This document shows, in pieces, positions 27,832 to 37,348 of a stretch of DNA of 64,000 nucleotides. Positions within the stretch are counted from its first letter, which is position 1. Every line of letters begins with the position of its first letter. The stretch lies in assembly GCA_963738025.1 (NCBI GenBank), contig CAVTWA010000002.1, forward strand, positions 62,001 through 126,000, written 5' to 3'. The DNA is from 20CM-2-55-15 sp963738025 (GTDB taxonomy: Bacteria; Acidobacteriota; Terriglobia; 20CM-2-55-15). The translations under genes and the position numbers were made by a program. The notes beneath the pieces are model-generated. The model had not been told where the DNA came from. It did no database searches and saw nothing but the letters and a program-made list of their open reading frames with translations.

Positions 27832-30800
27832 GTGAAGACAAGATTTAGCCAACGGAATGGTGTTTTGGGCGTAGTAGGCGGACGCGGGTTGCTGATCGCC
27901 TGCCTATTAATGTTTCACTTCGCGAATGCAGCCATTGCGTCAGTAACTCTTGCGTGGGATCCGAATTCAGAATCGTATCTCGCCGGTTATAATTTGTACC
28001 GTTCGACCCAGTCTGGAGTTTTCGGCTCAGTTCCTCTTAATAGTACGCCTCTGACGACGACATCCTTTACGGACTCCACAGCGGCGAGCGGGACTTACTA
28101 CTATGTTGTTCGTGCCGTAAGTGTCAATGGACAGGAAAGCGCGTCTTCTAACCAGGTCCAGGTCAATCTCAATCCAGTGCCGGCTAACTCGGCACCCGTT
28201 GTCAGCGCAGGTCCAAGCAGCACGATCACACTGCCGGCCAGTACAACGCTCACTGCGACCGCCACTGATGACGGCTTGCCGCACGGCACACTGACATATA
28301 GCTGGACGGTGGTCAGCGGAACAGGTGTTACATACACCAGTCCGAACTCTTCGAGCACGCAAGTTTCATTTTCCCAGGCAGGTACGTACACGCTCACGGT
28401 CACAGTCAGCGATGGTCAACTTTCCTCCAGTGCGAATGTCGTTGTGACCGTCATGAACGCGGGCCCCGCAACCATTTCGATTACGGGACCGGCCAGTGGG
28501 GTGACTGTCAGCGGATCTGTGCCGGTTTCTGCCAGTGCTTCAAGCAGTGCCGGGATCGCCGGGGTTCAGTTCAAGCTCGACGGCACTAATCTAGGTGGTG
28601 AGAAAACAACAGCACCATACGCGGCCACATGGGATACAACGCAGGTACCGAATGGATCGCACGTCTTGACGGCTGTTGCTCGCGATACAGCTGGAAATCT
28701 GACGACGTCCGCCGGCATAATCGTCACGGTCAGCAATACGAGTGCGACGACCGTCTCGATTACAGCGCCAACGTCTGGCACGACCGTCAGCGGCAAATCC
28801 GTGACGGTTTCTGCTGATGCGTCGAACACATCCGGAATTGCGGGTGTTCAGTTCAAGTTGGACGGGACCAATCTTGGTGCTGAGAAAACAACAGCGCCAT
28901 ACGCGACGACCTGGGATACAACGCAGGCCGTGAATGGCTCGCACGTCTTAACCGCTGTGGCGCGCGATACGGCTGGAAATCTGACGACGTCAGGGGCCCT
29001 GTTCATCACGATCAACAATGCCAGCACTACAACAGTGTCGATTACCGTACCGCCCGGCACCGTCAGTGGCACATCTGTGACGGTTTCGGCGAATGCGTCG
29101 AGCACGCTTGGAATAGCCGGGGTTCAGTTCCAATTGGATGGTGTGAATCTGGGAGCCGAGACAACGACATCGCCGTACTCCATCACCTGGAACACAACGC
29201 AGACGACGAATGGTAAGCATTTGCTGACGGCGGTTGCCCGTGACACGTCGGGAAATCTGACGACCTCGTCGGCGGTGACAATCATTGTGACCAATAACAG
29301 CGCGCCGGATACCACTCCGCCGACTGTTTCGATTACCTCTCCCGCAGTCAATGCAACCGCCAGCGGCAGTGCCACGATTTCAGCATTGGCGTCCGACAAC
29401 GTGGGAGTTGTGGGCCTTCAGTTCAAGGTGGATGGCGCCAATCTGGGGCCAGAACAGACAGGATCGACGTACGCGATCTTCTGGGATACCACGCAAGTCT
29501 CGAACGGCAACCACACGTTGACGGCAGTGGCGCGAGATAATGCCGGTAATCAAACAACCTCTGCTGCGGTACTTGTCAAAGTCAGTAACGCGTCGACGTC
29601 GGGCGCTCTGCCGCCAACGGGCGCCAGCACGGTTGCTTATTCGCTGGCGGATCGCGGAGCCGATCTCCTTACGGAGAACAGTACATCGGGCTCGATTAAC
29701 GTCGGATACGCTCGCGTTCAGACGGATGCGGGAAGCAGCGCGCTGGGTGGGGCCGCGATCTTCTCATACCATTCCGATGGCGCTGTCGTCAGCGAGACCA
29801 GCGTTCCGTTGTCTCCGCTCGTGCAGTCCGGCCGGATGTATGTGGAAATGAACGGACCGGTAAGCACTGGCGTCGCATTTGCGAATCCGAATAAAGAGGA
29901 CGCCGTCATCTCGTTTTACTTTACGGATATTCACAATAATGCGCTTGGATATAGAGAAGGCACCTTTATATTAGGCGCCAACTGTCAGATGTCAGGATTT
30001 CTGAATCAAGCGCCATTCAATTTAGCAAATAGCACGGAAGGAACCTTCACTTTCACGTCCTCGATCGGCGTTTCCATGGTTGCTCTGCGCGGCTTTACCA
30101 ATGAGCGTAATGTCTTCCTCATGTCGACATTGCCTGTTCCAACACTCGACACAGCAAACGCCAGCCCGTTGGCGGTTCTTCCGCACTTCGCCGCCGGCGC
30201 CGGCTGGACGACAAAATTGGTTCTCGTCAATCCGACGGACGCCGTTCTTTCTGGGAACGCGCAATTCTTCAGTCCGGCAGTCGGTTATTCTGGCGTTTCA
30301 CCGCTCACGCTTACCGTAAACGACGTTCCTATGTCGGGTTTCAATTATTCCATTCCCGCGCGTGGGGTATTTGCAGTAACGCTGAACAGCGCCGATGGAA
30401 ACCTTGCGTCGGGCTCGATAAGAATCAGTGCCGGCAATGGTTCCATCGCGCCATCCGGACTGGCGATCTTCTCCCTCAAGAACAATGGTGTCACTGTTTC
30501 CGAGGCGAGCGTTCCCATTTCACCGCCGGCGTTTGCATTTCGTGTCTACGCTCAGTCCCAAGGTGCGCCGGATGCGGTGGGATCGTCCAAGACTGCGATT
30601 GCGCTGGCAAATCCGACATCGTCTTCTGCCTTGGTGAACTTTGAATTGATCCAGGCCGACGGAACTTCGACAGGCCTGGCCACTTCTGTGATGATTCCAC
30701 CCGGAGGGCAAATGTCCCAATTCGTGAACGAGCTCATCCCAAATGCTCCCGCCACGTTCAGCGGCGTACTCCATGTTTCATCCGCCACTCCGGTTATCGG

Positions 30801-31029
30801 AATCGGGTTACGTTTGACGACAAACGGGGGCGGCGATGTCCTGATGTCGACAATCCCAGCGGTCAGTGAGACGCAGAATGGAACACCTCAACAGTTGCTG
30901 TTTCCCCACGTCGTCTCGGGAGGCGGATTCACGACGGAGCTGATCCTGTTGAACCGTCAGCCTTCTGCAACCAGTTCCGGGGAAGTGCTCTTCACTGCGC
31001 AAGACGGCGCGCCGCTCTCGGTGCAATAA
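27832..31029 (+). CDS. Large secreted Ig-like repeat protein
   Basis: A 1,065-residue protein starting at GTG 27832, preceded by GGAAAGG. A hydrophobic signal segment (LLIACLLMFHFANAAIA) ends near residue 40. Residues 41-115 are a fibronectin III domain (VTLAWDPNSESYLAGYNLYR), about 118-205 a PKD/REJ-like domain, then four Ig-like repeats of about 93 residues near 212-587, each with VQFKLDG.NLG-type and LTAVARDTAGNLTTS-type blocks. Residues 600-1065 hold a further repeated module of about 240 residues with GLAIFSLKNNGVTVSEASVP-like segments; the last copy stops in mid-module. It probably acts at the cell surface or in the matrix. No anchor or sorting signal is visible. Confidence 0.85.
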   Translation: MKTRFSQRNGVLGVVGGRGLLIACLLMFHFANAAIASVTLAWDPNSESYLAGYNLYRSTQSGVFGSVPLNSTPLTTTSFTDSTAASGTYYYVVRAVSVNGQESASSNQVQVNLNPVPANSAPVVSAGPSSTITLPASTTLTATATDDGLPHGTLTYSWTVVSGTGVTYTSPNSSSTQVSFSQAGTYTLTVTVSDGQLSSSANVVVTVMNAGPATISITGPASGVTVSGSVPVSASASSSAGIAGVQFKLDGTNLGGEKTTAPYAATWDTTQVPNGSHVLTAVARDTAGNLTTSAGIIVTVSNTSATTVSITAPTSGTTVSGKSVTVSADASNTSGIAGVQFKLDGTNLGAEKTTAPYATTWDTTQAVNGSHVLTAVARDTAGNLTTSGALFITINNASTTTVSITVPPGTVSGTSVTVSANASSTLGIAGVQFQLDGVNLGAETTTSPYSITWNTTQTTNGKHLLTAVARDTSGNLTTSSAVTIIVTNNSAPDTTPPTVSITSPAVNATASGSATISALASDNVGVVGLQFKVDGANLGPEQTGSTYAIFWDTTQVSNGNHTLTAVARDNAGNQTTSAAVLVKVSNASTSGALPPTGASTVAYSLADRGADLLTENSTSGSINVGYARVQTDAGSSALGGAAIFSYHSDGAVVSETSVPLSPLVQSGRMYVEMNGPVSTGVAFANPNKEDAVISFYFTDIHNNALGYREGTFILGANCQMSGFLNQAPFNLANSTEGTFTFTSSIGVSMVALRGFTNERNVFLMSTLPVPTLDTANASPLAVLPHFAAGAGWTTKLVLVNPTDAVLSGNAQFFSPAVGYSGVSPLTLTVNDVPMSGFNYSIPARGVFAVTLNSADGNLASGSIRISAGNGSIAPSGLAIFSLKNNGVTVSEASVPISPPAFAFRVYAQSQGAPDAVGSSKTAIALANPTSSSALVNFELIQADGTSTGLATSVMIPPGGQMSQFVNELIPNAPATFSGVLHVSSATPVIGIGLRLTTNGGGDVLMSTIPAVSETQNGTPQQLLFPHVVSGGGFTTELILLNRQPSATSSGEVLFTAQDGAPLSVQ

Positions 31030-31103
31030 CGTATTCCTATTGACCCGAGAGCGACCTCGTGAAGGGCCTCGAAGTCCGAGACGCACATGTCAGGTTGACA
31101 ACT

Positions 31104-32408
31104 TTAATTCGGTCGCGAGGGTGTGATAGCGATTGGAAAAACCGTCTCAACACAGCGCGATTCATTCTCGAGAATCGCAGGAGAGAACTTCCATTTTTCT
31201 ACCGCACTGCGCACCACCTCATTAATCGCCATGTTTTCGCCGCGAACTGTTAAAACGGCCACATCGCCGGTCTCTTCGATTCTGGCTTCGACCCGAACCG
31301 TTTGAGCGCGAGTGTGATCAAGAGTTCTCTGCAGGACTAGCGGGATTTCCGGTTGATTGCTGTTCTTGACGCGGCGCATTGCCATTTCAACGTCCATCCG
31401 AACACACGGCTTGACGGAACACTTCGCCATTTGAGCAATGAGGTCCTGGCCAATCGTCGCGTCTGGAAGCATCAGCCCTGCGTCCCGGCGCAGGCGATCC
31501 ATATCAACCGTATTCAGGCTCATGCAAGCAGCATCCCAGGCCTGCTTCGACGCCCCTAGCGCTTTCCGGTATTCGGTTCGAATCTGTTCGATCGCCCCGT
31601 CGGCCGCACCTTCGACGTTCAGAGTGACAAGGTCGCCATATTCAGCAGCGGCCTGGCTAACACTTCCAGCCTGGAAATTCTTACGCCACTCGAGAAGTTT
31701 TTGATCAGCGGCCAAACGCAATTTAGCCTGTGTGAGGGAGAGATACTCAACGGCCAAAACAAAGTCGGGATCCAGTTTGAGCGCGTCGTGAAAATGTGTA
31801 GCGGCAGTCGTGAAGTCATCCTTTGCGTAGGCTTCCCTACCGTCGTGAAAGACCTGTTCCGCTGCCGACCTGAGTAACTCGACTACGCAGCCGCAACGGC
31901 GCTCTTCATCGGTTGCCGTGGAAAGGTGCCGGGCAGTTGCTTCGGCGCCGCCGGTGGCAAGATGACTCTTCAACGAATCGCAAATCATGCGGCATCGGTT
32001 GTCGTTCTGAGCGGCCTTTGCTTCTTCAAATAGAGTCAGAACCTTTGGTGGATACTTCTCCGCATCAATCGAACACTTGGGATCCAGGGTGCACATTTCG
32101 GCGAAGTCGTCCTTCGCGCTTTTAGCATCGCCTAAAGCGAGATAATCTAACGCGAGCTGCAACTTAAGCCGGACCTTTTGTGGTAAGTCGTCACGCCGCG
32201 ACTGAATCGAATTATCGAAAGGGATCAGCAGTTCAAGGGATTCTTTGAAGTTCGCGTCGTAATACAACTGTTCCGAATGATTCAGCACCGCTTCAATGTC
32301 TTCCTGGGGAGACTGAAAGGAGAAGGGGCCAAGCGCAGCGACTAGCCAGAAAATCAAACCGTAACTCAACATTATCAGGTGCAGCGAGACAAAACCATAA
32401 GTTAACAA
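31104..32408 (-). CDS. TPR-like protein with TonB-C-like end
   Basis: A 434-residue protein with an N-terminal hydrophobic segment (residues 8-30) that is either a signal peptide or a membrane anchor. Helical repeats follow, including AYAKDDFTTAATHFHDALKL, a clear tetratricopeptide unit, and an earlier FKESLELLIPFDN-type unit. The final 60 residues (VRSAVEKWKFSPAILENESR then FPI) resemble the TonB C-terminal fold, where a V..AV..W.F.PA pattern is typical. It likely works in the periplasm as an interaction platform. It is transcribed away from the FecR-like gene at 32692 and converges on the Ig-repeat gene. Confidence 0.65.
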   Translation of the reverse strand: MLTYGFVSLHLIMLSYGLIFWLVAALGPFSFQSPQEDIEAVLNHSEQLYYDANFKESLELLIPFDNSIQSRRDDLPQKVRLKLQLALDYLALGDAKSAKDDFAEMCTLDPKCSIDAEKYPPKVLTLFEEAKAAQNDNRCRMICDSLKSHLATGGAEATARHLSTATDEERRCGCVVELLRSAAEQVFHDGREAYAKDDFTTAATHFHDALKLDPDFVLAVEYLSLTQAKLRLAADQKLLEWRKNFQAGSVSQAAAEYGDLVTLNVEGAADGAIEQIRTEYRKALGASKQAWDAACMSLNTVDMDRLRRDAGLMLPDATIGQDLIAQMAKCSVKPCVRMDVEMAMRRVKNSNQPEIPLVLQRTLDHTRAQTVRVEARIEETGDVAVLTVRGENMAINEVVRSAVEKWKFSPAILENESRCVETVFPIAITPSRPN

Positions 32409-32691
32409 CCAACTCGTAAATAGCGAGACCCTGAGCGTAGCCCAGCCCGGGCTTTTGATGAAAGCGTTATCTTCAAAAGAAAATCCAAAATCGCCGGAAT
32501 AACGCGCCTGTTTCTCGGCAGCCGGATGAACCGAAATCTGAAGGAATGCATTACCCGATCAGTTATTGCAGGCGCGGGCGAAACTTTCTTGCTTTGGATG
32601 AGAGCGCAAGCTATAACCGGTTCGCACAGGGTCCATAAGGGCCGACGTTTACAGTGCGTCATCTGTGCCAAGGAAGAGGTGAGAGATCTAT

Positions 32692-33432
32692 ATGTCGACT
32701 GCTGTTCATGGTTTCCTTAGCAAAATGCTTTCGCTTTTGCTGGCTTCGGTTCTGCTCATGTCTCCCATATTGATTTCTGCTACAGATATTCCGAGTCATA
32801 CGGCCGTAGGGTCAATTCGGGCTGTCGGCAATGTTCAACTTCGAGGCGTTTCTGTCGCCGGCGAGGGCACGTTGTTTCTCGGGGATACTATTACAACACA
32901 AAGGGATTCCCGTGGTGACCTGATCATAGCGGATGGCAATAAAGTTGAACTCTTCAACAACACGCAATGTGTTGTGACAGACAGCAATCAACATATAACG
33001 GTCAGGCTCATGGCTGGCAATATAGGGTTTACTGCATCGAGGAAACCTGTTGCAATTACCTTTTCAGATTTTGAACTACTCCTTGAGCCAGGAACGACGG
33101 GAGGCGTGGCGTTCCTGGGCAAAGATTTTGCCGGAATTCGAATTATGTACGGAAGTGCGGTTGTCCGTAGCCTGACAACCAGGAAGAGTCGCAAGCTTTC
33201 AGGGAGTTCCGTACAAATCCTTAATCTGAAAACCGCAGAGATGAACGTACCCATTGCGCAATTGGCGTCCACTGCTTCTCCTACTTTGCCAACCAACGCC
33301 CCAATGCCTCAAATTCCGGCTGGTGGTGGACCGACCCAGGCGCAATGGGTCTTGATTGGCGCTGGAGTTGGTGCGGCAGCGGTAGTCGCCATTTACTTTG
33401 GAGTCAGAGAAGCCAGCCCTTCAAAACCCTAG
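32692..33432 (+). CDS. FecR-like secreted protein with C-terminal membrane segment
   Basis: A 246-residue protein. Residues 10-30 form a signal peptide ending near ISATD. The core (VGSIRAVGNVQLRGVSVAGE, then LGDTITTQRDSRGDLIIADG) matches the FecR-type beta-barrel that often senses or binds glycans or signals in the periplasm. A proline-rich linker (about 205-220) leads to a glycine-zipper membrane helix (VLIGAGVGAAAVVAIYFGV) near the end. No partner sigma or anti-sigma gene is adjacent. GGTGAGAGAT about 6-14 bases upstream supports ATG 32692. A role in envelope or polysaccharide assembly is inferred from location only. Confidence 0.68.
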   Translation: MSTAVHGFLSKMLSLLLASVLLMSPILISATDIPSHTAVGSIRAVGNVQLRGVSVAGEGTLFLGDTITTQRDSRGDLIIADGNKVELFNNTQCVVTDSNQHITVRLMAGNIGFTASRKPVAITFSDFELLLEPGTTGGVAFLGKDFAGIRIMYGSAVVRSLTTRKSRKLSGSSVQILNLKTAEMNVPIAQLASTASPTLPTNAPMPQIPAGGGPTQAQWVLIGAGVGAAAVVAIYFGVREASPSKP

Positions 33433-33652
33433 GCTCTCGGAATGCGACCATGGTGATTCCTGGCAGGTTTGGGGCATGCCGGACGCCATGTCAATCAATT
33501 TTAAGCAATACAACTCCGAATTTGCGAAACGGCTCACGCGAGATTCGCGTTTCAGGCCCTTGAGTCAGTCCTCGTTGTTCGCGCGTAAGGATCTGTTATG
33601 GAGCTGATTCTTACAAATCGACCTTATCAAAGAGTGCTTATAACAAGAAAGG

Positions 33653-34450
33653 GTGTCAAGAGTGAGAGCTCCAACAGATTCGACGGGTTGCATTATCACG
33701 ATACCGTGCTACAACGAAGCGGCTCGTCTCGAATCGGATCGATTCCTACGGTATCTGAGAGAACACACGAGTACTAAGTTCATCTTTGTGAATGATGGAA
33801 GCACGGATCAAACTGGTCTGCTCCTGGAACAGATGTGCAGTGAATTGCCTGGCCAGATCGCGGTGCTCCAGCTGCAAAAGAATGTTGGAAAGGCGGAAGC
33901 AGTTCGTTCAGGGTTGCTGCATGCGCTTCGGAGCAACAGCGGCGGCTATGTTGGATTCTGGGATGCCGATCTGGCCACGCCATTGGAAGCAATTGGAGAC
34001 TTGCTCGATGTTTTCGCAAACCAGCCCGAGGTTGACTTTGTACTTGCGGCTCGGGTTAAGCTTTTAGGGCGCAAAATTGAGCGCCAAAGGTTCAGGCATT
34101 ATTTGGGACGGATCTTTGCAACGTGTGCTTCCTTGGTTCTTGAGTTACCAATTTATGATACCCAGTGCGGCGCGAAGCTTTTTCGGGTGACGTCGGTGTT
34201 GCCGCATTTGTTGGCAGAACCATTTTGTTCGCGCTGGATTTTTGACGTCGAATTGATTGCAAGGTTTCTGCAAACCTATTCTGCTGACAACAAAGCCCTC
34301 CCAAACTTTCTATATGAGTTCCCACTCCACTGCTGGACAGATATTGGAGGATCAAAAGTTCGGCCGACAGACTTCGTTAAAGCTGCGAACGAACTTCTTA
34401 TCATCAGAAGGCGGTATAAGCTCAGAAGATCGACTGTCACAGAACAGTAA
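33653..34450 (+). CDS. Glycosyltransferase family 2
   Basis: A 265-residue GT-A enzyme of the dolichyl-phosphate-glucose/mannose type. ITIPCYNEAARL is the N-terminal motif, FVNDGSTDQTG the donor-binding Asp, VGFWDADLATPLEA the DxD metal site, and DTQCGAKLFR with RWIFDVELIAR the C-terminal signatures typical of polyprenyl-phosphate glycosyltransferases. It likely makes undecaprenyl-phosphate-linked sugar, which a GT39-like integral membrane enzyme (see 34513 and 38002) could use on the periplasmic side. Starts at GTG 33653 or GTG 33662 are both possible; AAGAAAGG lies just upstream. Confidence 0.83.
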   Translation: MSRVRAPTDSTGCIITIPCYNEAARLESDRFLRYLREHTSTKFIFVNDGSTDQTGLLLEQMCSELPGQIAVLQLQKNVGKAEAVRSGLLHALRSNSGGYVGFWDADLATPLEAIGDLLDVFANQPEVDFVLAARVKLLGRKIERQRFRHYLGRIFATCASLVLELPIYDTQCGAKLFRVTSVLPHLLAEPFCSRWIFDVELIARFLQTYSADNKALPNFLYEFPLHCWTDIGGSKVRPTDFVKAANELLIIRRRYKLRRSTVTEQ

Positions 34451-34460
34451 CTGAGAAACC

Positions 34461-34477
34461 GCGCCTACAATAGGCGC
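34461..34477. repeat. Short perfect hairpin between convergent genes
   Basis: GCGCCTA and TAGGCGC pair perfectly around a CAA loop, 10 bases after the stop of the plus-strand GT2 gene and 36 bases after the end of the minus-strand gene at 34513. No T-run follows, so it is not a classical terminator. The stretch CCGCGCCTACA is repeated next to the paired hairpins at 63.1 kb, which suggests a solo REP-like element. Confidence 0.45.
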
Positions 34478-34512
34478 CAGTCCCGTCAAACATTTTCCCA
34501 GAGCTCCAGGCG

Positions 34513-36099
34513 CTACTCTTTCAGGCTATGCACATTTCTGTAGAGACTTAGGTTATCAGCGGCATAGATCAAAACGTATTGGCTTTCAAGAAATTTGCGA
34601 AACTCTATGTAAACCGGATCCCCGGACCAGCGGATGACCGTGTCAGCCTCTCTCCAGATGGCTGGTCCATCAACAATAAAAGTGGGTGGCGTATGGCTAA
34701 GCTCTCTCAAGGTCTGATTCCCATTCTTTAGATAAGATTTAGGAGAATCGGAAATATAGTGGAAGTCGAGTTGTTGCGTGCTGTTTTTCGCTTCAGTACT
34801 CAAGTAGATTTCGGGCAGATAGTCCCATGTGAATAGTGTGTCCGACGGGTTCAGGATTTTATTTAAGTGTGAGGCGACTGCTTGTGCCGGTACGCGTGGG
34901 GCATAAGTTGTAAGAAGCAGATTTCGCATATTCCGAACGTCGTGCGCCTGCGAGAAAATGAGGGGCCCGACGATCAATACAAGGACTGTCTCCTTAATGC
35001 GCCGATACCGTTCCTCATTGGGAATGGAATCGATCAGGGACCAATAAGTGAAAGCAGCTGCGACCGAAAGGCTCGGAGCCAGGGGCAAGAAATAGTGCGG
35101 ATAATTCCTACCACCCGCAAGAGCGCCAGCCATATCGAAGAAGACCCACAGCAGCACCAGTGGCCACAAGAAATACAGGGACCGACTGATGTCGTCCTTC
35201 GATTCCTGTGTTCGTTGCACGATGGTAAACATCTGAACATATATGATCAGCCCAATTGCGGCGCACACGACTACGCTCACGATCAATTGCATGTTAAGCG
35301 CAACATCAAAAGGAATAGAGAAAATGTGGCCTTGGCTTGCTCTTCCATATCGGAAGTTATATAGAAAGGAAGCATCCAGGAATTCGTTCAACGCATGGTG
35401 CGACCAAAAATAAATAATCGCTGGTAGCCATGCGATAAGGGCACCTGTAGTATTTATAAGGATTGAAGCCAAAACATGCCGCAGAGACAAGCGGCGAAAG
35501 ATAATCCAGAGCAGACAGACGAACACTCCTTGCGCCAGCAGAGGAGAAAGGCCCGTCGGTTTAAATAAAGTCGCTATTCCAGAGAAAACACCTGCAAGTA
35601 AAACCCATTTCCCTCGAAAAGAGGGACCCGCCTTGACGAAGCAGTACATGCTTAGCGCGGCTGGCCACATCAAATACATTTCCGTCAGGTTTCCATGTTC
35701 GTTGTAAAAGGCAATATTGGCAATGATCGCGACAGAGGCAGTTGCCAAGACGGTGGCGTGCCATGGCATGTTGACCTGGCGCGCTAATGCGTAAACGGTC
35801 CCGATACATCCCAGAATGAAAATTCCTTCAGCGATTGCGAGTGCCGTGAAATTCTTGGGCGCAAAGGAAAAAATCAACGCATTAATCGCGAAAATCCCAG
35901 GCGGCTTGTTATCCCAAATGGACTTATAAGGTATGGCTCCGTGAACCCATCTGAGGCCGATGTATGCGAAGAGTCGAGCATCAGTTGGGTCAAGATCCAA
36001 TGCGGTGAAGCTCCTTCCGACAACAGTTGACGCAAGTGTCCAAAGGAAAAGCAACAACGCTCCATGTAACGGTGGTTTGGTTCTTTGAATGGTGTCCAA
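34513..36099 (-). CDS. GT39/ArnT-like integral membrane glycosyltransferase
   Basis: A 528-residue protein with about ten to eleven transmembrane helices in the first 400 residues and a soluble C-terminal part of about 130. The first periplasmic loop has DLDPTDARLFAYIGLRW and PYKSIWDNKPPG; acidic residues in this loop and the DNKPPG-type motif are typical of the PMT/ArnT (GT-C) superfamily, which uses polyprenyl-phosphate sugars as donors. YNEHGNLTEMYLMWP follows as another loop motif. It is probably the partner of the GT2 at 33653, which converges on it. Whether the acceptor is the polysaccharide, lipid or protein is unknown. Confidence 0.75.
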   Translation of the reverse strand: MDTIQRTKPPLHGALLLFLWTLASTVVGRSFTALDLDPTDARLFAYIGLRWVHGAIPYKSIWDNKPPGIFAINALIFSFAPKNFTALAIAEGIFILGCIGTVYALARQVNMPWHATVLATASVAIIANIAFYNEHGNLTEMYLMWPAALSMYCFVKAGPSFRGKWVLLAGVFSGIATLFKPTGLSPLLAQGVFVCLLWIIFRRLSLRHVLASILINTTGALIAWLPAIIYFWSHHALNEFLDASFLYNFRYGRASQGHIFSIPFDVALNMQLIVSVVVCAAIGLIIYVQMFTIVQRTQESKDDISRSLYFLWPLVLLWVFFDMAGALAGGRNYPHYFLPLAPSLSVAAAFTYWSLIDSIPNEERYRRIKETVLVLIVGPLIFSQAHDVRNMRNLLLTTYAPRVPAQAVASHLNKILNPSDTLFTWDYLPEIYLSTEAKNSTQQLDFHYISDSPKSYLKNGNQTLRELSHTPPTFIVDGPAIWREADTVIRWSGDPVYIEFRKFLESQYVLIYAADNLSLYRNVHSLKE

Positions 36100-36291
36100 A
36101 ATTTGTCAATCCTAATTATCGGCAGAAGCTGTCAAACAATCGCATCATGCCGCAATTCAGAATGTCAATTGAAGACAAAACTTGCAGAATCTCCGCCACA
36201 GAATCAAAATTAGCCGCGTGGAAGCGGAAGTTTTTCGTGTTTTCGCCTGATTAGACGCAATTACCGAGGATGTACCCTCAGAGACATATCT

Positions 36292-37344
36292 GTGAAAGAA
36301 AGTGTTCCTCCCGCGGTCGTGGAAAGAAATATGCGTGGCACGCGAGCTGTGCCTAAGCTGCAACGCACCTGGCAATTTCCTTTTTTTTATTGGGGCATTT
36401 GGTTTCTGTGCATCGGAATTGGCTGCTATTGCATTGCAGTTGGCACATCAATCATTCGGCTGCTCCTGCTGCAGAGGGTCCTATTTGTTCCGCTTATAGA
36501 AGAGTTGCTTTGGCTGAGCGGTATGCCTACAACGATTGGGATTGTGCTCATCGTTCTCGATCTAGGCCTCTTCTTACCCGCTAAGCGGCGCTTCACACGC
36601 CGACAGTTAGAAGAACTGCGAATTCCCGCGCCCTTGACCGTAGTCATGACGGCATATAACGACGAAGCGAGCATAGCGCTCTCGGTAAAAGACTTCGTTA
36701 AACATCCGCTCGTTAGTCGAGTTATTGTGGTTAGCAACAATAGTACAGATCAAACGGTCGATCGTGCCATACGTGCTGGGGCGATTGTGCACAACGAACC
36801 GAAACAAGGCTATGGCGCGTGTGTGTACCGCTGTTTTCAAGAAGCATTGGCGTACGAAGATACGCAGCTTATCGTCTTGTGCGAAGGCGACATGACGTTT
36901 CGTGCAGACGATCTTGATAAGTTCCTGGCTTACATCAGGCATGCCGAAATCGTCAACGGCACGCGGATCGTAGAACAGTTGCGCGAATATAGCACACAAC
37001 TCAGCACGTTCATGTATTACGGTAATTTCTTTGTTGGCAAGCTGCTCGAAGCTAAACACCTCGGCTGCGGTACGTTTACTGATGTCGGGACTACATACAA
37101 AATGATTCGTCGCGATTGCTTGCTTCGGTTGCTACCCCATTTGGATGGTGACATCAACCTTGAGTTCAATGCCCATTTTTTGGATCGAGCGCTTAAATCC
37201 GGGTGCATGGTGCTGGAGTGTCCTGTGACCTTTCATCCAAGGATCGGCGAAAGCAAAGGCGGGAATGTGAATAACCTTCGTGCGTTAAGGGTTGGAACCC
37301 GGATGATTCTGGGGTTATCTTTCGGCTGGCGAAAGCGGCGTTGA
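36292..37344 (+). CDS. Membrane-anchored glycosyltransferase family 2
   Basis: A 350-residue protein with two hydrophobic segments (about residues 28-65 and 78-92) before the catalytic domain. LTVVMTAYNDEASI opens the GT-A fold, VVSNNSTDQTVDRA holds the donor site, VLCEGDMTFRADDLDKFL contains the metal-binding acidic pair, and KQGYGACVYR precedes it. The C-terminal block (TYKMIRRDCLLRLLPHLDGD) resembles polyprenyl-phosphate glycosyltransferases. GTG 36292 is the start used. It is followed after 4 bases by a methyltransferase gene, so the two are cotranscribed. Confidence 0.8.
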   Translation: MKESVPPAVVERNMRGTRAVPKLQRTWQFPFFYWGIWFLCIGIGCYCIAVGTSIIRLLLLQRVLFVPLIEELLWLSGMPTTIGIVLIVLDLGLFLPAKRRFTRRQLEELRIPAPLTVVMTAYNDEASIALSVKDFVKHPLVSRVIVVSNNSTDQTVDRAIRAGAIVHNEPKQGYGACVYRCFQEALAYEDTQLIVLCEGDMTFRADDLDKFLAYIRHAEIVNGTRIVEQLREYSTQLSTFMYYGNFFVGKLLEAKHLGCGTFTDVGTTYKMIRRDCLLRLLPHLDGDINLEFNAHFLDRALKSGCMVLECPVTFHPRIGESKGGNVNNLRALRVGTRMILGLSFGWRKRR

Positions 37345-37348
37345 TTTC

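Noticed and set aside
28464..29590. Regular repeats of about 280 bp, considered as a repeat array or CRISPR-like structure
   Set aside because: They are in frame and encode successive Ig-like domains of one protein; there are no short direct repeats with unique spacers anywhere in the window.
3890..31029. The beta-helix protein and the Ig-repeat protein both end in SVQ with similar DNA before the stop
   Set aside because: Only about ten bases are alike, the surrounding sequences are unrelated, and three matching residues are not informative.
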